From Hellea sp. (GTDB lineage: Bacteria > Pseudomonadota > Alphaproteobacteria > Caulobacterales > Maricaulaceae), in the NCBI GenBank assembly GCA_014238285.1, contig JABABK010000022.1, positions 1-50,006 of the forward strand: a stretch of DNA of 50,006 nt. Direction: 5' to 3'. Position 1 is the stretch's first letter. Each line of letters starts with the position of its first letter. Under the pieces are notes generated by a model that was not told the origin of the DNA, ran no database searches, and was given only the letters and a program-made list of their open reading frames with translations. A program made the translations under genes and the position numbers. Positions 28,762-36,516 of the stretch are shown one piece after another.

Positions 28762-28799
28762 CTGTCTAGATTAGGGGTATTCCACAACAGTCTAGACAG
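28762..28799. promoter_or_regulatory. Inverted-repeat operator candidate between amidohydrolase and TetR genes
   Basis: CTGTCTAGA (28762-28770) and TCTAGACAG (28791-28799) are exact reverse complements, 20 bases apart. Each half has a TCTAGA core. The position between two divergent starts fits autoregulation by the TetR protein and control of the amidohydrolase. Confidence 0.6.
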
Positions 28800-28826
28800 T
28801 GTCAAGACAAAAAGTTACAAGAAGAA

Positions 28827-29468
28827 ATGACCACGAAACCCCCTTCCAAAACTAAATTCAAAAAGAACTACCATCATGGGGACCTCCCGTCCGAGTTATT
28901 AAGTGCTGCCGAAATAGAATTATCAGAAAAAGGGTTAGAAGCTTTCTCATTACGGTCTGTCGCCAAGCGTGCTAGTGTTAGTCACGGTGCGCCCTCACAT
29001 CATTTTAAAGACTTAAACGGGCTGCTAACTGCGCTTGCTGCCCAAGGTTATGAGCGGTTATTAGCGGCTCAGATCGAGCGGCAACGTCATGCAAAAACGG
29101 ATCCTATATCTCAATCAATTGCATCAGGTTTGGCCTATATAAGTTTTGCAACAGAAAACCCCGCCCTATTCCGGTTAATGTTTTCATCGGAAAAACCTGA
29201 TCGAAACGACGAAAATTTTGCCCGCATCTCAATCGCGACATTCGATAGATTGATCAACGACATTCAAAATAGATTAGAAACGGACCCCTACGCCGATCCG
29301 GATGCTATGAAACAAGTTATAGCATCATGGGCGATGGTTCACGGTCTTGCCGAGCTCATGATATCAGGGAGAACCGAGCGTCCTCTCGAGCTTAGTAAAA
29401 TGACAGCTTCGGAACAAGATACAATACTTTCAGAAATTCTCATGAAAATAATCCCGCCAATCAAATAA
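28827..29468 (+). CDS. TetR/AcrR-family transcription regulator (WHG-type C-terminus)
   Basis: A 213-aa TetR-type repressor. The N-terminal HTH (residues about 14-62) begins with YHHGDLPSELLSAA and has SLRSVAKRASVSHGAPSHHF as helices 2 and 3. The C-terminal ligand domain contains SWAMVHGLAELMISG, the WHG-type signature. It lies divergent from the membrane amidohydrolase, with the inverted repeat TCTAGACAG between, and therefore probably represses that gene and itself. The ligand is unknown. The ATG follows GAAGAA, a weak ribosome-binding site. Confidence 0.9.
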   Translation: MTTKPPSKTKFKKNYHHGDLPSELLSAAEIELSEKGLEAFSLRSVAKRASVSHGAPSHHFKDLNGLLTALAAQGYERLLAAQIERQRHAKTDPISQSIASGLAYISFATENPALFRLMFSSEKPDRNDENFARISIATFDRLINDIQNRLETDPYADPDAMKQVIASWAMVHGLAELMISGRTERPLELSKMTASEQDTILSEILMKIIPPIK

Positions 29469-29488
29469 TCACCAAACCTTTGTAACAA

Positions 29489-30355
29489 TTACTCTTGAGG
29501 AACCGGAGCCGTAGACCCTTTGTCTTTCTCATCCGCGGACGTTTTTTCAGGGTTTAAAGCCGGCACGACTTCATCATCATCCAAAAACCGGTATTTCAAA
29601 GATGCGGCGTCAATCGGTGGGTCTGGATATTCCGAAATATATTCCATACGCCCTCCGGCCGGGATCATGTCCTTTGATGGTTGGACAGCCCAGCTCACTA
29701 TTTTTTCCCCTGAAGCATTAACCAAAGACAACTCGATCAATGGAACTTGCCGCGCTTCAGCGGAGCGGTTCCGAATATGACCGTTGACCACTAGGGTTGG
29801 CTGTCCATCAAGAACAACATTACGTGTTTTTGGGTTTTCGAAATCAAGTCCCTTATCTTTGACTGAAATTCCAAACGCCTGATAAATCGAGGCCGCGGCT
29901 GGTGCGCGTTCCACGATTTTATGGCGCAGGAAGTACCCTAGCAAAGCAGCAGCTATAAGCGCGCCCAAGGTTATCACCCAAACCATAGAAATTCCCATAA
30001 GCCGCTGATTTCTACGGCGCTGGTCAGCCATATCCCGAATTTGCACATGAGCCCCCATGACCGGTTTATCCACAACATCGTTTCCAAACTCGGATGCGCG
30101 ATCAGACGAAGGGCTAGAAGAAGAGCTGCCAAAGCCTGTTTGATCCGACATTGGCACTGACACTTGTGCCGATACGGGCGTTTCGCGAACAATTTCTTCT
30201 GCGCGTTGCTGCTCTTTAAGCTCCATAATATCCGGTTCGGCAGCCACAAACCACGTCGCTGAGCAATTTGCACAGCGTACAGTGCGGCCATTTGGGCCGA
30301 TAGCTTCCGGTTTAGTGGAATATCTCGTAGAACAGTCTGGGCATGTAAGTATCAT
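29489..30355 (-). CDS. zitP: ZitP-like zinc-ribbon and DUF3426 membrane protein
   Basis: A 288-aa protein with an N-terminal MJ0042-type zinc ribbon (Cys5, Cys8, Cys28 and Cys31), one transmembrane helix (about residues 122-142) and a periplasmic DUF3426 domain (VLDGQPTLVVNGHIRNRS). In Caulobacter, ZitP uses this ribbon to bind PopZ at the poles and controls pili and polarity. Arg24, Arg27 and Trp35, which I recall as important in ZitP, are present at the same positions. The start is the ATG at 30355 (MILTCPDCSTRY); the longer frame would put residues ahead of the ribbon. It is divergent from ftsE by 43 bp. Confidence 0.82.
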   Translation of the reverse strand: MILTCPDCSTRYSTKPEAIGPNGRTVRCANCSATWFVAAEPDIMELKEQQRAEEIVRETPVSAQVSVPMSDQTGFGSSSSSPSSDRASEFGNDVVDKPVMGAHVQIRDMADQRRRNQRLMGISMVWVITLGALIAAALLGYFLRHKIVERAPAAASIYQAFGISVKDKGLDFENPKTRNVVLDGQPTLVVNGHIRNRSAEARQVPLIELSLVNASGEKIVSWAVQPSKDMIPAGGRMEYISEYPDPPIDAASLKYRFLDDDEVVPALNPEKTSADEKDKGSTAPVPQE

Positions 30356-30398
30356 GGACTTCCCGATTCGTTTTTTCTGCGTTAGGTAAAACCCTATT

Positions 30399-31103
30399 AT
30401 GATAACTTCGCAAGAACAAGAGAACAGTGACAAGCCGGTTATCCAGCTTGACAAGGTCAGTATGCGCTATGGCAGAGAGCCAGAAATCTTTTCTGACGTT
30501 AATCTCGCCCTTGCCCGTAAATCTTTCACATTCTTGACCGGCGCATCTGGTGCTGGGAAATCATCTTTACTAAAATTGATATATTTAGCGCTATCGCCAA
30601 GCCGAGGCTTGGTCAGTCTTTTCGGTGAAGATACGATGGCAGCGTCTAGGGAAACTCGGCAAATCCTAAAACGGCGAATTGGCGTTGTCTCGCAAGACTT
30701 TGCTCTCATCCCTCATTTAAATGTTTTTGAAAATGCCACACTACCATTTCGAGCGGCAGGACAAAGCGTCTCTAAATATACCGAAGATGCCAAAGAGCTA
30801 TTATCCTGGGTCGGACTAGGGGAAAAACTAACCGCCCTGCCCCAAACTTTATCTGGCGGCGAAGTACAGCGCGTGGCCATCGCCCGCGCCGTGATGAACA
30901 AACCAGAAATTTTAATCGCGGATGAACCAACTGGCAATGTTGACCCGGCTATGGGGCAAAAGCTCCTACGGCTATTCATGGAGATGAACCGCACCGGGAC
31001 AACCGTCTTGATTGCGACCCATGACACCAGCCTGGTGCAAGGCGTCGATGCTGATTCTATCCAAATCATAGACGGCATAGTTAAAACGGGGAGCGCATTG
31101 TGA
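30399..31103 (+). CDS. ftsE: Cell division ATP-binding protein FtsE
   Basis: The ATPase of the FtsEX complex, which couples cytoplasmic ATP hydrolysis at the divisome to periplasmic peptidoglycan hydrolase control. Length is 234 aa. Walker A is GASGAGKSS (residues 48-56), Q-loop VVSQDFALIPHL, ABC signature LSGGE (151-155) and Walker B ILIADEPTG (171-179), with an H-loop in IATHDTSL. The VSQDFALIPHLNVFENATLP stretch is typical of FtsE. Its stop overlaps the ftsX GTG start (GTGA), indicating coupled translation. Confidence 0.95.
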   Translation: MITSQEQENSDKPVIQLDKVSMRYGREPEIFSDVNLALARKSFTFLTGASGAGKSSLLKLIYLALSPSRGLVSLFGEDTMAASRETRQILKRRIGVVSQDFALIPHLNVFENATLPFRAAGQSVSKYTEDAKELLSWVGLGEKLTALPQTLSGGEVQRVAIARAVMNKPEILIADEPTGNVDPAMGQKLLRLFMEMNRTGTTVLIATHDTSLVQGVDADSIQIIDGIVKTGSAL

Positions 31104-31987
31104 GTCACGACAAGCCCACACCGATCCTGCCGCCCGGCCAAGCCGAAGAACGGCCTTTATTTGTCATCATGGTCATTATGGCCTTTTTGGCGGCTCTCAC
31201 CTTAATTGCGAGCCTTATGGGTATGCGCCAAAGTGCGAGCTGGCAAAATGATTTAAAGTCCACCGCCACCTTGCAAGTCATTTCTGACACGCCGCAAAAT
31301 ATTGATGCTCACGTCAATCAAGCCGTTGAGATATTGCGCGGAACTTCAGGTATTAAATCGGCGCAGCGCGTCTCAGATGCCGACAACCGAAAACTTCTCA
31401 ACCCTTGGATCGGTGAGCTTGGCCTGCCAGACGATATCATCTTACCTGCCCTCATCCGCCTGAGTGTAGATGACAGCAAATTGGATGTAGCCGCCCTGAC
31501 GAACAAACTGTCAGCCAAGGGCATTTCCGCCAGCTATGACAATCACAGTCAGTGGAGTAAAAACTTATCGACCACATGGCAACGTCTGCGATTAGCGCTC
31601 ATGGGCCTACTCTCTTTGATGATCGCCTCGACCGTAGCGATTTCCAGCTTTGCGACGCAGTCCGTTCTAAGAGCCCGCCAAAACATCATCAATGTCCTTG
31701 GTCAAGTCGGCGCGACCGATAAATTTATCGCGCGATTGTTTGTGAAAAGGTTTTTATCTCTCGGTTTCAAAGCCGCCATTACGGGAACCGTTCTCGCGAT
31801 CATGTTTGTAGCCGTTTTCATGGTTTGGCAAAACTTGGGCACAGATAGCAGCGGACTAAAATTAGATGTCAAGATGAGCGATCTGCTCTGGCTTATCCTA
31901 CTAGCGGTTGTTATGGGTCTCATCAGCGCGCTCTCTGCTGGGCGCAGCACAATGCAGACAATAAAAGGCCAAAGACAACGCGCATGA
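31100..31987 (+). CDS. ftsX: Cell division protein FtsX
   Basis: The membrane partner of FtsE: 295 aa with four predicted transmembrane helices (about residues 20-42, 165-190, 213-240 and 258-280) and a periplasmic loop after helix 1. LRARQNIINVLGQVGATDKFIARLF between helices 2 and 3 is a typical FtsX coupling region. It starts at a GTG that overlaps the ftsE stop, and its stop overlaps the next gene's ATG (ATGA). Sequence divergence of the periplasmic loop is normal in alphaproteobacteria. Confidence 0.93.
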   Translation: MSHDKPTPILPPGQAEERPLFVIMVIMAFLAALTLIASLMGMRQSASWQNDLKSTATLQVISDTPQNIDAHVNQAVEILRGTSGIKSAQRVSDADNRKLLNPWIGELGLPDDIILPALIRLSVDDSKLDVAALTNKLSAKGISASYDNHSQWSKNLSTTWQRLRLALMGLLSLMIASTVAISSFATQSVLRARQNIINVLGQVGATDKFIARLFVKRFLSLGFKAAITGTVLAIMFVAVFMVWQNLGTDSSGLKLDVKMSDLLWLILLAVVMGLISALSAGRSTMQTIKGQRQRA

Positions 31988-32643
31988 CAAAAAGCAGATC
32001 AAAGAAAAAGCGAGCTTGGGCGCGTTTCGTGATCTATTTGATCCTCATCATCTCAGCGGGCCTGCTGAGCGGGTTTGTGACATTTGCCAATAAAGTATCA
32101 AACATGAGACCTGCCGTCTCCATGCCGATTGCGGACGGCATTGTTGTCTGGACCGGTAAAGGCGGCGATCGGCTTAGCCACGCTGGTAAGTTGCTGGAAA
32201 ACGGCCACGGCGAACGGCTCTTGGTCTCGGGCGTCAATGAAGCCCTATCGGAAACAGATGTTTATGAGCTTTTAATGCTGCCCAGTGATAAAGGCGCTTG
32301 CTGCGTCGACATCGACTACAAAGCTTTAGACACAATAGGGAACGCGCAGGAAACCCATCACTGGTTAACCTCACTTGGCTATGAGCATATTATATTGGTG
32401 ACATCAGCCTACCACATGCCGCGCGCCCAAATTGAAATCAGCGCGCTCTCGGGACGGGTTAGGATTTCGCCTTATGCCGTCGCCTATGATCCAGCAGGGT
32501 CGTGGTGGAAAGATGGCCTACGGCGCAAAAGACTAATCCGCGAATATGGCAAGCTTTTGCTGACTTATTTGAGACAGTCCGGAAACAAGAAACAACGCGA
32601 AGCGCCTGAATTGCCAGATATGCCGGCCGCGAGCCAACCCTAA
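31984..32643 (+). CDS. YdcF/ElyC/SanA-family (DUF218) membrane protein
   Basis: A 219-aa protein with an N-terminal transmembrane helix (residues about 12-33) and a DUF218 domain: GIVVWTGKGGDRLSHAGKLL, RLLVSGVNE, THHWLTSLGYEHIILVTSAY and HMPRAQIE. In E. coli this family includes SanA and ElyC, involved in envelope integrity. Its start overlaps the ftsX stop by four bases (ATGA). The ftsE-ftsX-ydcF order is common in alphaproteobacteria; the usual fourth gene plsC is not present here, and a repeat follows instead. Confidence 0.88.
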   Translation: MTKSRSKKKRAWARFVIYLILIISAGLLSGFVTFANKVSNMRPAVSMPIADGIVVWTGKGGDRLSHAGKLLENGHGERLLVSGVNEALSETDVYELLMLPSDKGACCVDIDYKALDTIGNAQETHHWLTSLGYEHIILVTSAYHMPRAQIEISALSGRVRISPYAVAYDPAGSWWKDGLRRKRLIREYGKLLLTYLRQSGNKKQREAPELPDMPAASQP

Positions 32644-32645
32644 CT

Positions 32646-32718
32646 CCGCTCATACTGGCGCACGCCAGTATCTAGACTGATTAAGATAGAGACCCTGGAT
32701 CAAGTCCAGAGTGAGCGG
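32646..32718. repeat. REP-like composite palindrome after the ftsEX operon
   Basis: An outer inverted pair CCGCTCA (32646-32652) / TGAGCGG (32712-32718) encloses two inner hairpins: TACTGGCG-CA-CGCCAGTA (32653-32670, perfect) and CTGGA-TCAAG-TCCAG (32695-32709, perfect stem). The second resembles the CCTGGATCAAGTCC unit that recurs in many alphaproteobacterial genomes. It lies between convergent genes and may terminate transcription from both sides. Confidence 0.65.
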
Positions 32719-32727
32719 CTTCTAAAT

Positions 32728-33075
32728 TTAACTCCCGCGCGGGACAGGCGTCCCGAAACGCGCGGCGTAATATTTCCCAATATCTTTTGCGTTATTGACA
32801 AAACGCTGCCCGCGATAGTGTCTGATACCGCAATTTTCATATTCTGGGCTATCCTCATGCAGAACCAAGGTCGGCGCGTTTTGATTTCGCTCGCCCAGTA
32901 AAGCGCTCATAACGGCGCGGGGTTTCTCAATCGGCACATAAGTAATATTTAGGCTTTCCTTGATACCTGGAAACCAAGATAGAATACCCCACATTTCCGC
33001 GCATTCCGGGCAATATTCTCGCCGGTCATTGGCAGCGAATCCAGGCGGGAGCAAAAAGAGTGTGTCTTTGGTCAT
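32728..33075 (-). CDS. DUF3088 thioredoxin-like protein
   Basis: A 115-aa protein that resembles the DUF3088 family. A CxxC-like CPEC motif (residues 22-25) follows an N-terminal strand, and GERNQNAPTLVLHED gives the cis-Pro region of a thioredoxin-like fold (NAPTLVL). No signal peptide. The gene stands alone, convergent with the ydcF gene across the REP-like repeat. Redox or glutathione-related chemistry is possible but not shown. Confidence 0.7.
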   Translation of the reverse strand: MTKDTLFLLPPGFAANDRREYCPECAEMWGILSWFPGIKESLNITYVPIEKPRAVMSALLGERNQNAPTLVLHEDSPEYENCGIRHYRGQRFVNNAKDIGKYYAARFGTPVPRGS

Positions 33076-33175
33076 ATTATGTGTTTTATCCAGGCTTTAA
33101 ATTTATTTCTTAGTTTAAACCGAGGCGAACTAATCGCAAACTCTTTTTGCGCCGTTTCTGCCTTGCCGAGATATT

Positions 33176-34174
33176 TCACTCCAAGCGATATTGCTGAGGC
33201 GTCTGAGCGTTCCAGCGGATAAACGCCCGGCGAAAGCTCACTGTCTCAGAATAACCTAATAGATAAGCGATTTCGGCAATCGTTATTTGAGTTGTTGATA
33301 AATATTGGCAGGCCAAAACATTCCTGACTTCATCGCAGATAGTCCGAAAACTACTGCCCTCATCTTTAAGACGGCGGCGTAATGTGCGCTCCCCCATCCC
33401 CAGCTGATCCGACACCGCGCTGATATCCGGAAACTCTCGCCCGGCATGAATGAGTATTCGTCTTACCGCCGCTGAAACATTATCTGTCCGGTTTAAACTT
33501 CGAAGCATATCTTCGCACTGCTCGCGGAGAATCACATTGCCAGCTGGGTTTGCCGTACGAAGAGATCGATCAAGATCATGGTCTACAAGGATTGCCTGAC
33601 AAGCCTGTTGATCAAATTTGACGGGCATTGCGAAGTATTTTTCGTAAACATCGGAATGCGCAGGCGCAGTGTAATTTAATTGAAGTTCGATCTGCTCTAT
33701 GGGCCCGTCCAACAGGTTTTCGCCGATGGCATAAAGCGTAGAAAAAGCCGTCTCCATCATAGCCCTGTGCCCATCCGAATGTTTAAAGGATGTTGGCGTG
33801 CGCAAAACCGCGCCGCCTTCTATGGTCGTAAGTTCCCATTTAGGACCCAAATTCAAAACCGGATGATAACGAACTAACAGATGCAGAACTTCCCGCAAAT
33901 TGACACAGCTCATCAAGGCAAACCCCAGAGTCCCAAAATTACTAATTTTGGCACGCCGACCCAAGCGTAAACAAAAATGCGGATCTCCAGATAACTTTAT
34001 GGCTGCCAACAATATTTGGCCGCTTTCGTTTTCTCCCGGCGCGCCTTCAAAACTATGACTTAAATCTCTTAGTTCAGGCAGTGCCAAGAATGTCTCAGCC
34101 GCAATTTCGTATTCAGACAAAAGCTCAAGAATTTGCTTCAGCATATCGACGGAGTGTAGTGACGTTTTATTCAT
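33176..34174 (-). CDS. AraC-family transcription regulator
   Basis: A 332-aa regulator. The N-terminal region (about residues 20-200) matches the Arabinose_bd type seen in AraC proteins such as OruR/VirS-like members (FGTLGFALMSCVNLREVLH). The C-terminal HTH_18 domain (about 235-330) has two helix-turn-helix elements: SDQLGMGERTLRRRLKDEG and ITIAEIAYLLGYSETVSFRR. It is divergent from the PF10118-type gene, and a 15-bp direct repeat with period 22 lies between them, the arrangement expected for an AraC-type binding site. Confidence 0.9.
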   Translation of the reverse strand: MNKTSLHSVDMLKQILELLSEYEIAAETFLALPELRDLSHSFEGAPGENESGQILLAAIKLSGDPHFCLRLGRRAKISNFGTLGFALMSCVNLREVLHLLVRYHPVLNLGPKWELTTIEGGAVLRTPTSFKHSDGHRAMMETAFSTLYAIGENLLDGPIEQIELQLNYTAPAHSDVYEKYFAMPVKFDQQACQAILVDHDLDRSLRTANPAGNVILREQCEDMLRSLNRTDNVSAAVRRILIHAGREFPDISAVSDQLGMGERTLRRRLKDEGSSFRTICDEVRNVLACQYLSTTQITIAEIAYLLGYSETVSFRRAFIRWNAQTPQQYRLE

Positions 34175-34195
34175 TAAATAATTTTCTCGCTGTGC

Positions 34196-34232
34196 TTGTC
34201 CGAATATATCTCCCTTATTGTCCGAATATATC
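34196..34232. promoter_or_regulatory. Direct repeat, likely AraC-type binding site
   Basis: TTGTCCGAATATATC occurs exactly twice, at 34196-34210 and 34218-34232, a period of 22 bp or about two helical turns. It sits between the AraC regulator start (34174) and the divergent PF10118-type gene (34290). Direct repeats with about 21-bp period are typical of AraC/XylS-type half-sites. Confidence 0.65.
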
Positions 34233-34289
34233 CCTCCATGTCAACGGCGCATAGCGTAATTATCCGGCAAAGAATGAAAGGAGTCTTCA

Positions 34290-35144
34290 ATGACTGCCCT
34301 ACCCACTATATCCAGCACGCCCGATGGCGTAACCATAGAACCCCGTAATCGCAAATTCGATTTACAAAAAGCCTTAGCCACAGATTGGATGGAGAACGAT
34401 CCGTTCTTAACAGCAGTATTTAACGCAATGAGCATGAGCTTCCCATCCGGGGAAAAGAAATTTATCGATTCAATCCGGCATTTCGAAGACCGTATTACTG
34501 ACCCGAAACTACTCAAAGAAATCCGCGGTTTTTACCAACAAGAAGGCATTCATAGCCGAGAGCACAGACGTTACAATAAAGTGCTGTGCGACCAGCGTGG
34601 TTATGATCACGATAAAATGGAAGGCGTTTACTTAGATATTATTGCCAAAGCCGAAAGCAAGCCCGAAGTCACTCCGGAAGTCCAGTTGGCATCCACACTC
34701 GCGATTGAGCATTTCACCGCTTCAATGGCAGAAATAATGCTTGATGGTGACTATATGGATAACGCGGAAGCGACAATCAAAGAGCTTTGGCTCTGGCACG
34801 GCGTCGAAGAAATGGAACATAAATCCGTTGCCTTCGATGTTTTTTCTCAAATAGGCGGCAGTAGCAAAATGCGGACGACAGTGATGAAATATTCGATCAT
34901 GATTTTACTACGGAACGTGATGAAAGTGGCCCTAAAAATGCTGCACCATGACAAGCAATTATGGAAATGGAAAACTTTTAAAAGCATGACCCATTTCTTC
35001 TTTGGAAAAACAGGTTTTGTTCGTCTCTATCTTCCCGCGCATAAAGATTATTTCAGAGAAGACTTTCATCCTTGGGATGCCGATAGCAAGGGACTAATCC
35101 AGCAGTGGCAAGATGCACAAGACATGCCTCTCGCGGCTGCTTAA
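34290..35144 (+). CDS. Metal-dependent hydrolase of the PF10118 (YbcI-unlike, Metal_hydrol) family
   Basis: A 284-aa predicted helical metalloprotein of the PF10118 type. Family features: NDPFLTAVFNAMSMSFPSGEKKFIDS near residues 36-62, then QQEGIHSREHRRYN, where Glu/His clusters likely bind metal, and LWLWHGVEEMEHKSVAFDV in the second half. The pattern is ferritin-like, with Glu and HxxE metal ligands on helices. It is divergent from the AraC-type regulator and probably its target. The substrate is unknown; related genes often accompany fatty acid or aromatic degradation clusters. Confidence 0.82.
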   Translation: MTALPTISSTPDGVTIEPRNRKFDLQKALATDWMENDPFLTAVFNAMSMSFPSGEKKFIDSIRHFEDRITDPKLLKEIRGFYQQEGIHSREHRRYNKVLCDQRGYDHDKMEGVYLDIIAKAESKPEVTPEVQLASTLAIEHFTASMAEIMLDGDYMDNAEATIKELWLWHGVEEMEHKSVAFDVFSQIGGSSKMRTTVMKYSIMILLRNVMKVALKMLHHDKQLWKWKTFKSMTHFFFGKTGFVRLYLPAHKDYFREDFHPWDADSKGLIQQWQDAQDMPLAAA

Positions 35145-35149
35145 TAACC

Positions 35150-35761
35150 TTATATCATCGTAATAGCGGTCTGGAAGGCTGGCCGCTCTGTGATCCGCTG
35201 CACATAGGCTTTGAGATTCTGCATTTCGTCTATGACGCAGCCCAAACGGTTTGACATAAAAATAGAATGGCCGAGCATAATATCGGCGGCAGAAAAGTCG
35301 CCGATCAGATAGTCCTTACCTTCCATCCACCCATCGACAGGTGTTAGAGCCTTGCCCAGTAGGCGTTGCGCCTGCCCTAGCACCACATCATCGCGCCGCT
35401 CTGGCGGTAGCAATAATGTGTGAACGACAATGGTATTCATTGGCGGCATGATCATGCCTTCGCAGTAATGAAACCATTGCTGGTAATAGGGCCACATCGC
35501 ATCATCCACGGCCGGTTTCAGCCCGCCGTTTTTATGACGCTCCAGAATATATTCAACGATAGCTCCTGATTCAAAAATAGAGACATCTCCATCATCCAAT
35601 ACTGGAATACGGCCGAGAGGATGACGGGCGCGGTGTTCATCGGATTTCAGATCTTTGGGATGAAAGGACATTTTGTTGATATCATAAGGCAGGCCAAGCT
35701 CTTCGAGCAGCCAAACGATACGGCCGGCTCTCGAATTTGGTGCAAAGTGAAGTTTCAGCAT
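35150..35761 (-). CDS. Glutathione S-transferase family protein
   Basis: A 203-aa GST. The thioredoxin-like N-domain (residues 1-78) has FAPNSRAGRIVWLLEELGLPY with the catalytic-Ser region NSRAGR, RIPVLDDGDVSIFESGAIVEY giving the cis-Pro and the SNAIL/ESGAI glutathione-gamma-Glu motif. The all-helical C-domain has YLIGDFSAADIMLG, the N-capping box motif. It is divergent from the next GST across a palindromic promoter region and convergent with the PF10118-type gene (5 bp gap). Confidence 0.92.
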   Translation of the reverse strand: MLKLHFAPNSRAGRIVWLLEELGLPYDINKMSFHPKDLKSDEHRARHPLGRIPVLDDGDVSIFESGAIVEYILERHKNGGLKPAVDDAMWPYYQQWFHYCEGMIMPPMNTIVVHTLLLPPERRDDVVLGQAQRLLGKALTPVDGWMEGKDYLIGDFSAADIMLGHSIFMSNRLGCVIDEMQNLKAYVQRITERPAFQTAITMI

Positions 35762-35798
35762 ATTCCTATCCTTACTTGATAGTTTCCAGGAAATAATG

Positions 35799-35842
35799 GT
35801 TTACCTCTAAAGGCAAACTCAATATGACACTAGTAATGTCAT
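35799..35842. promoter_or_regulatory. Twin palindromes in the divergent GST promoter region
   Basis: Two adjacent palindromes lie between two divergent GST genes. GTTTACCTCTAAAGGCAAAC (35799-35818) is a 20-bp imperfect palindrome (16 of 20 positions pair). ATGACACTAGTAATGTCAT (35824-35842) is a 19-bp palindrome with one mismatched pair. The second recurs at 43250-43268. A TATATT at 35858-35863 could be the -10 for the rightward gene. Confidence 0.65.
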
Positions 35843-35874
35843 AATCAAAATCAAGACTATATTTAGGAATATCT

Positions 35875-36510
35875 ATGCCGATCACATTTTACGACTTCAA
35901 AATGGCGCCAAGTCCGAGACGAGCGCGCATAATATTAGCTGAGAAAGGCGTTCCTCACGACGTGGTTCAAATCAATATGATGACAGGACAGCAGATGGGC
36001 GATGAGTATCGAAAAGTAAATCCCAACTGTACAATTCCAGCTTTAAAGCTCGAAGACGGCACCGTCTTAACCGACAATGCAGGCATCGCCATATATCTGG
36101 AGGAAACCTATCCACAGCCCCCTCTCATGGGCACGACAACCCTTGAAAAAGCAGAAATTGCAACGTGGCAATCAAAGATCGAATTTGGCCTAGCTATATC
36201 GGCAGGACACGCTTTTAGAAATAGTAATCCAGCTATGAAAGACCGAGCCCTTCCCGGTCCTTTTAATTACCCCTTGATTCCGCAGCTGGCTGAACGCGGA
36301 TTGCAACAGATCGAAAACTTCATGCAAATGCTAGAAGAGCATATGGAAGACCGAGAGTTCATCGCAAGCGACAGTCTATCCATCGCCGACATTACAGCGG
36401 CGTGCTCATTTGATTTTGCAAAAGTTGTCGGAAAACGTATTTCAGATGACACGCCCAATCTTAAACGTTGGAAAGAGGGCTTGAAAAGGCGCCCTAGTTT
36501 CAGTCTATAA
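35875..36510 (+). CDS. Glutathione S-transferase family protein
   Basis: A 211-aa GST with the glutathione-binding N-domain (FKMAPSPRRARIILAEKGVP, CTIPALKLEDGTVLTDNAGI, whose cis-Pro and DNAGI bind glutathione) and a helical C-domain (FIASDSLSIADITAACSFDF). Its -10-like TATATT and an AGGA ribosome-binding site lie just upstream of the ATG. It is first in a rightward run (two-module isomerase, membrane protein, DUF1330-type, MBL, TetR, hydrolase) with small gaps, so it is probably part of one transcription unit controlled by the palindromes upstream. Confidence 0.92.
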   Translation: MPITFYDFKMAPSPRRARIILAEKGVPHDVVQINMMTGQQMGDEYRKVNPNCTIPALKLEDGTVLTDNAGIAIYLEETYPQPPLMGTTTLEKAEIATWQSKIEFGLAISAGHAFRNSNPAMKDRALPGPFNYPLIPQLAERGLQQIENFMQMLEEHMEDREFIASDSLSIADITAACSFDFAKVVGKRISDDTPNLKRWKEGLKRRPSFSL

Positions 36511-36516
36511 GGATCT

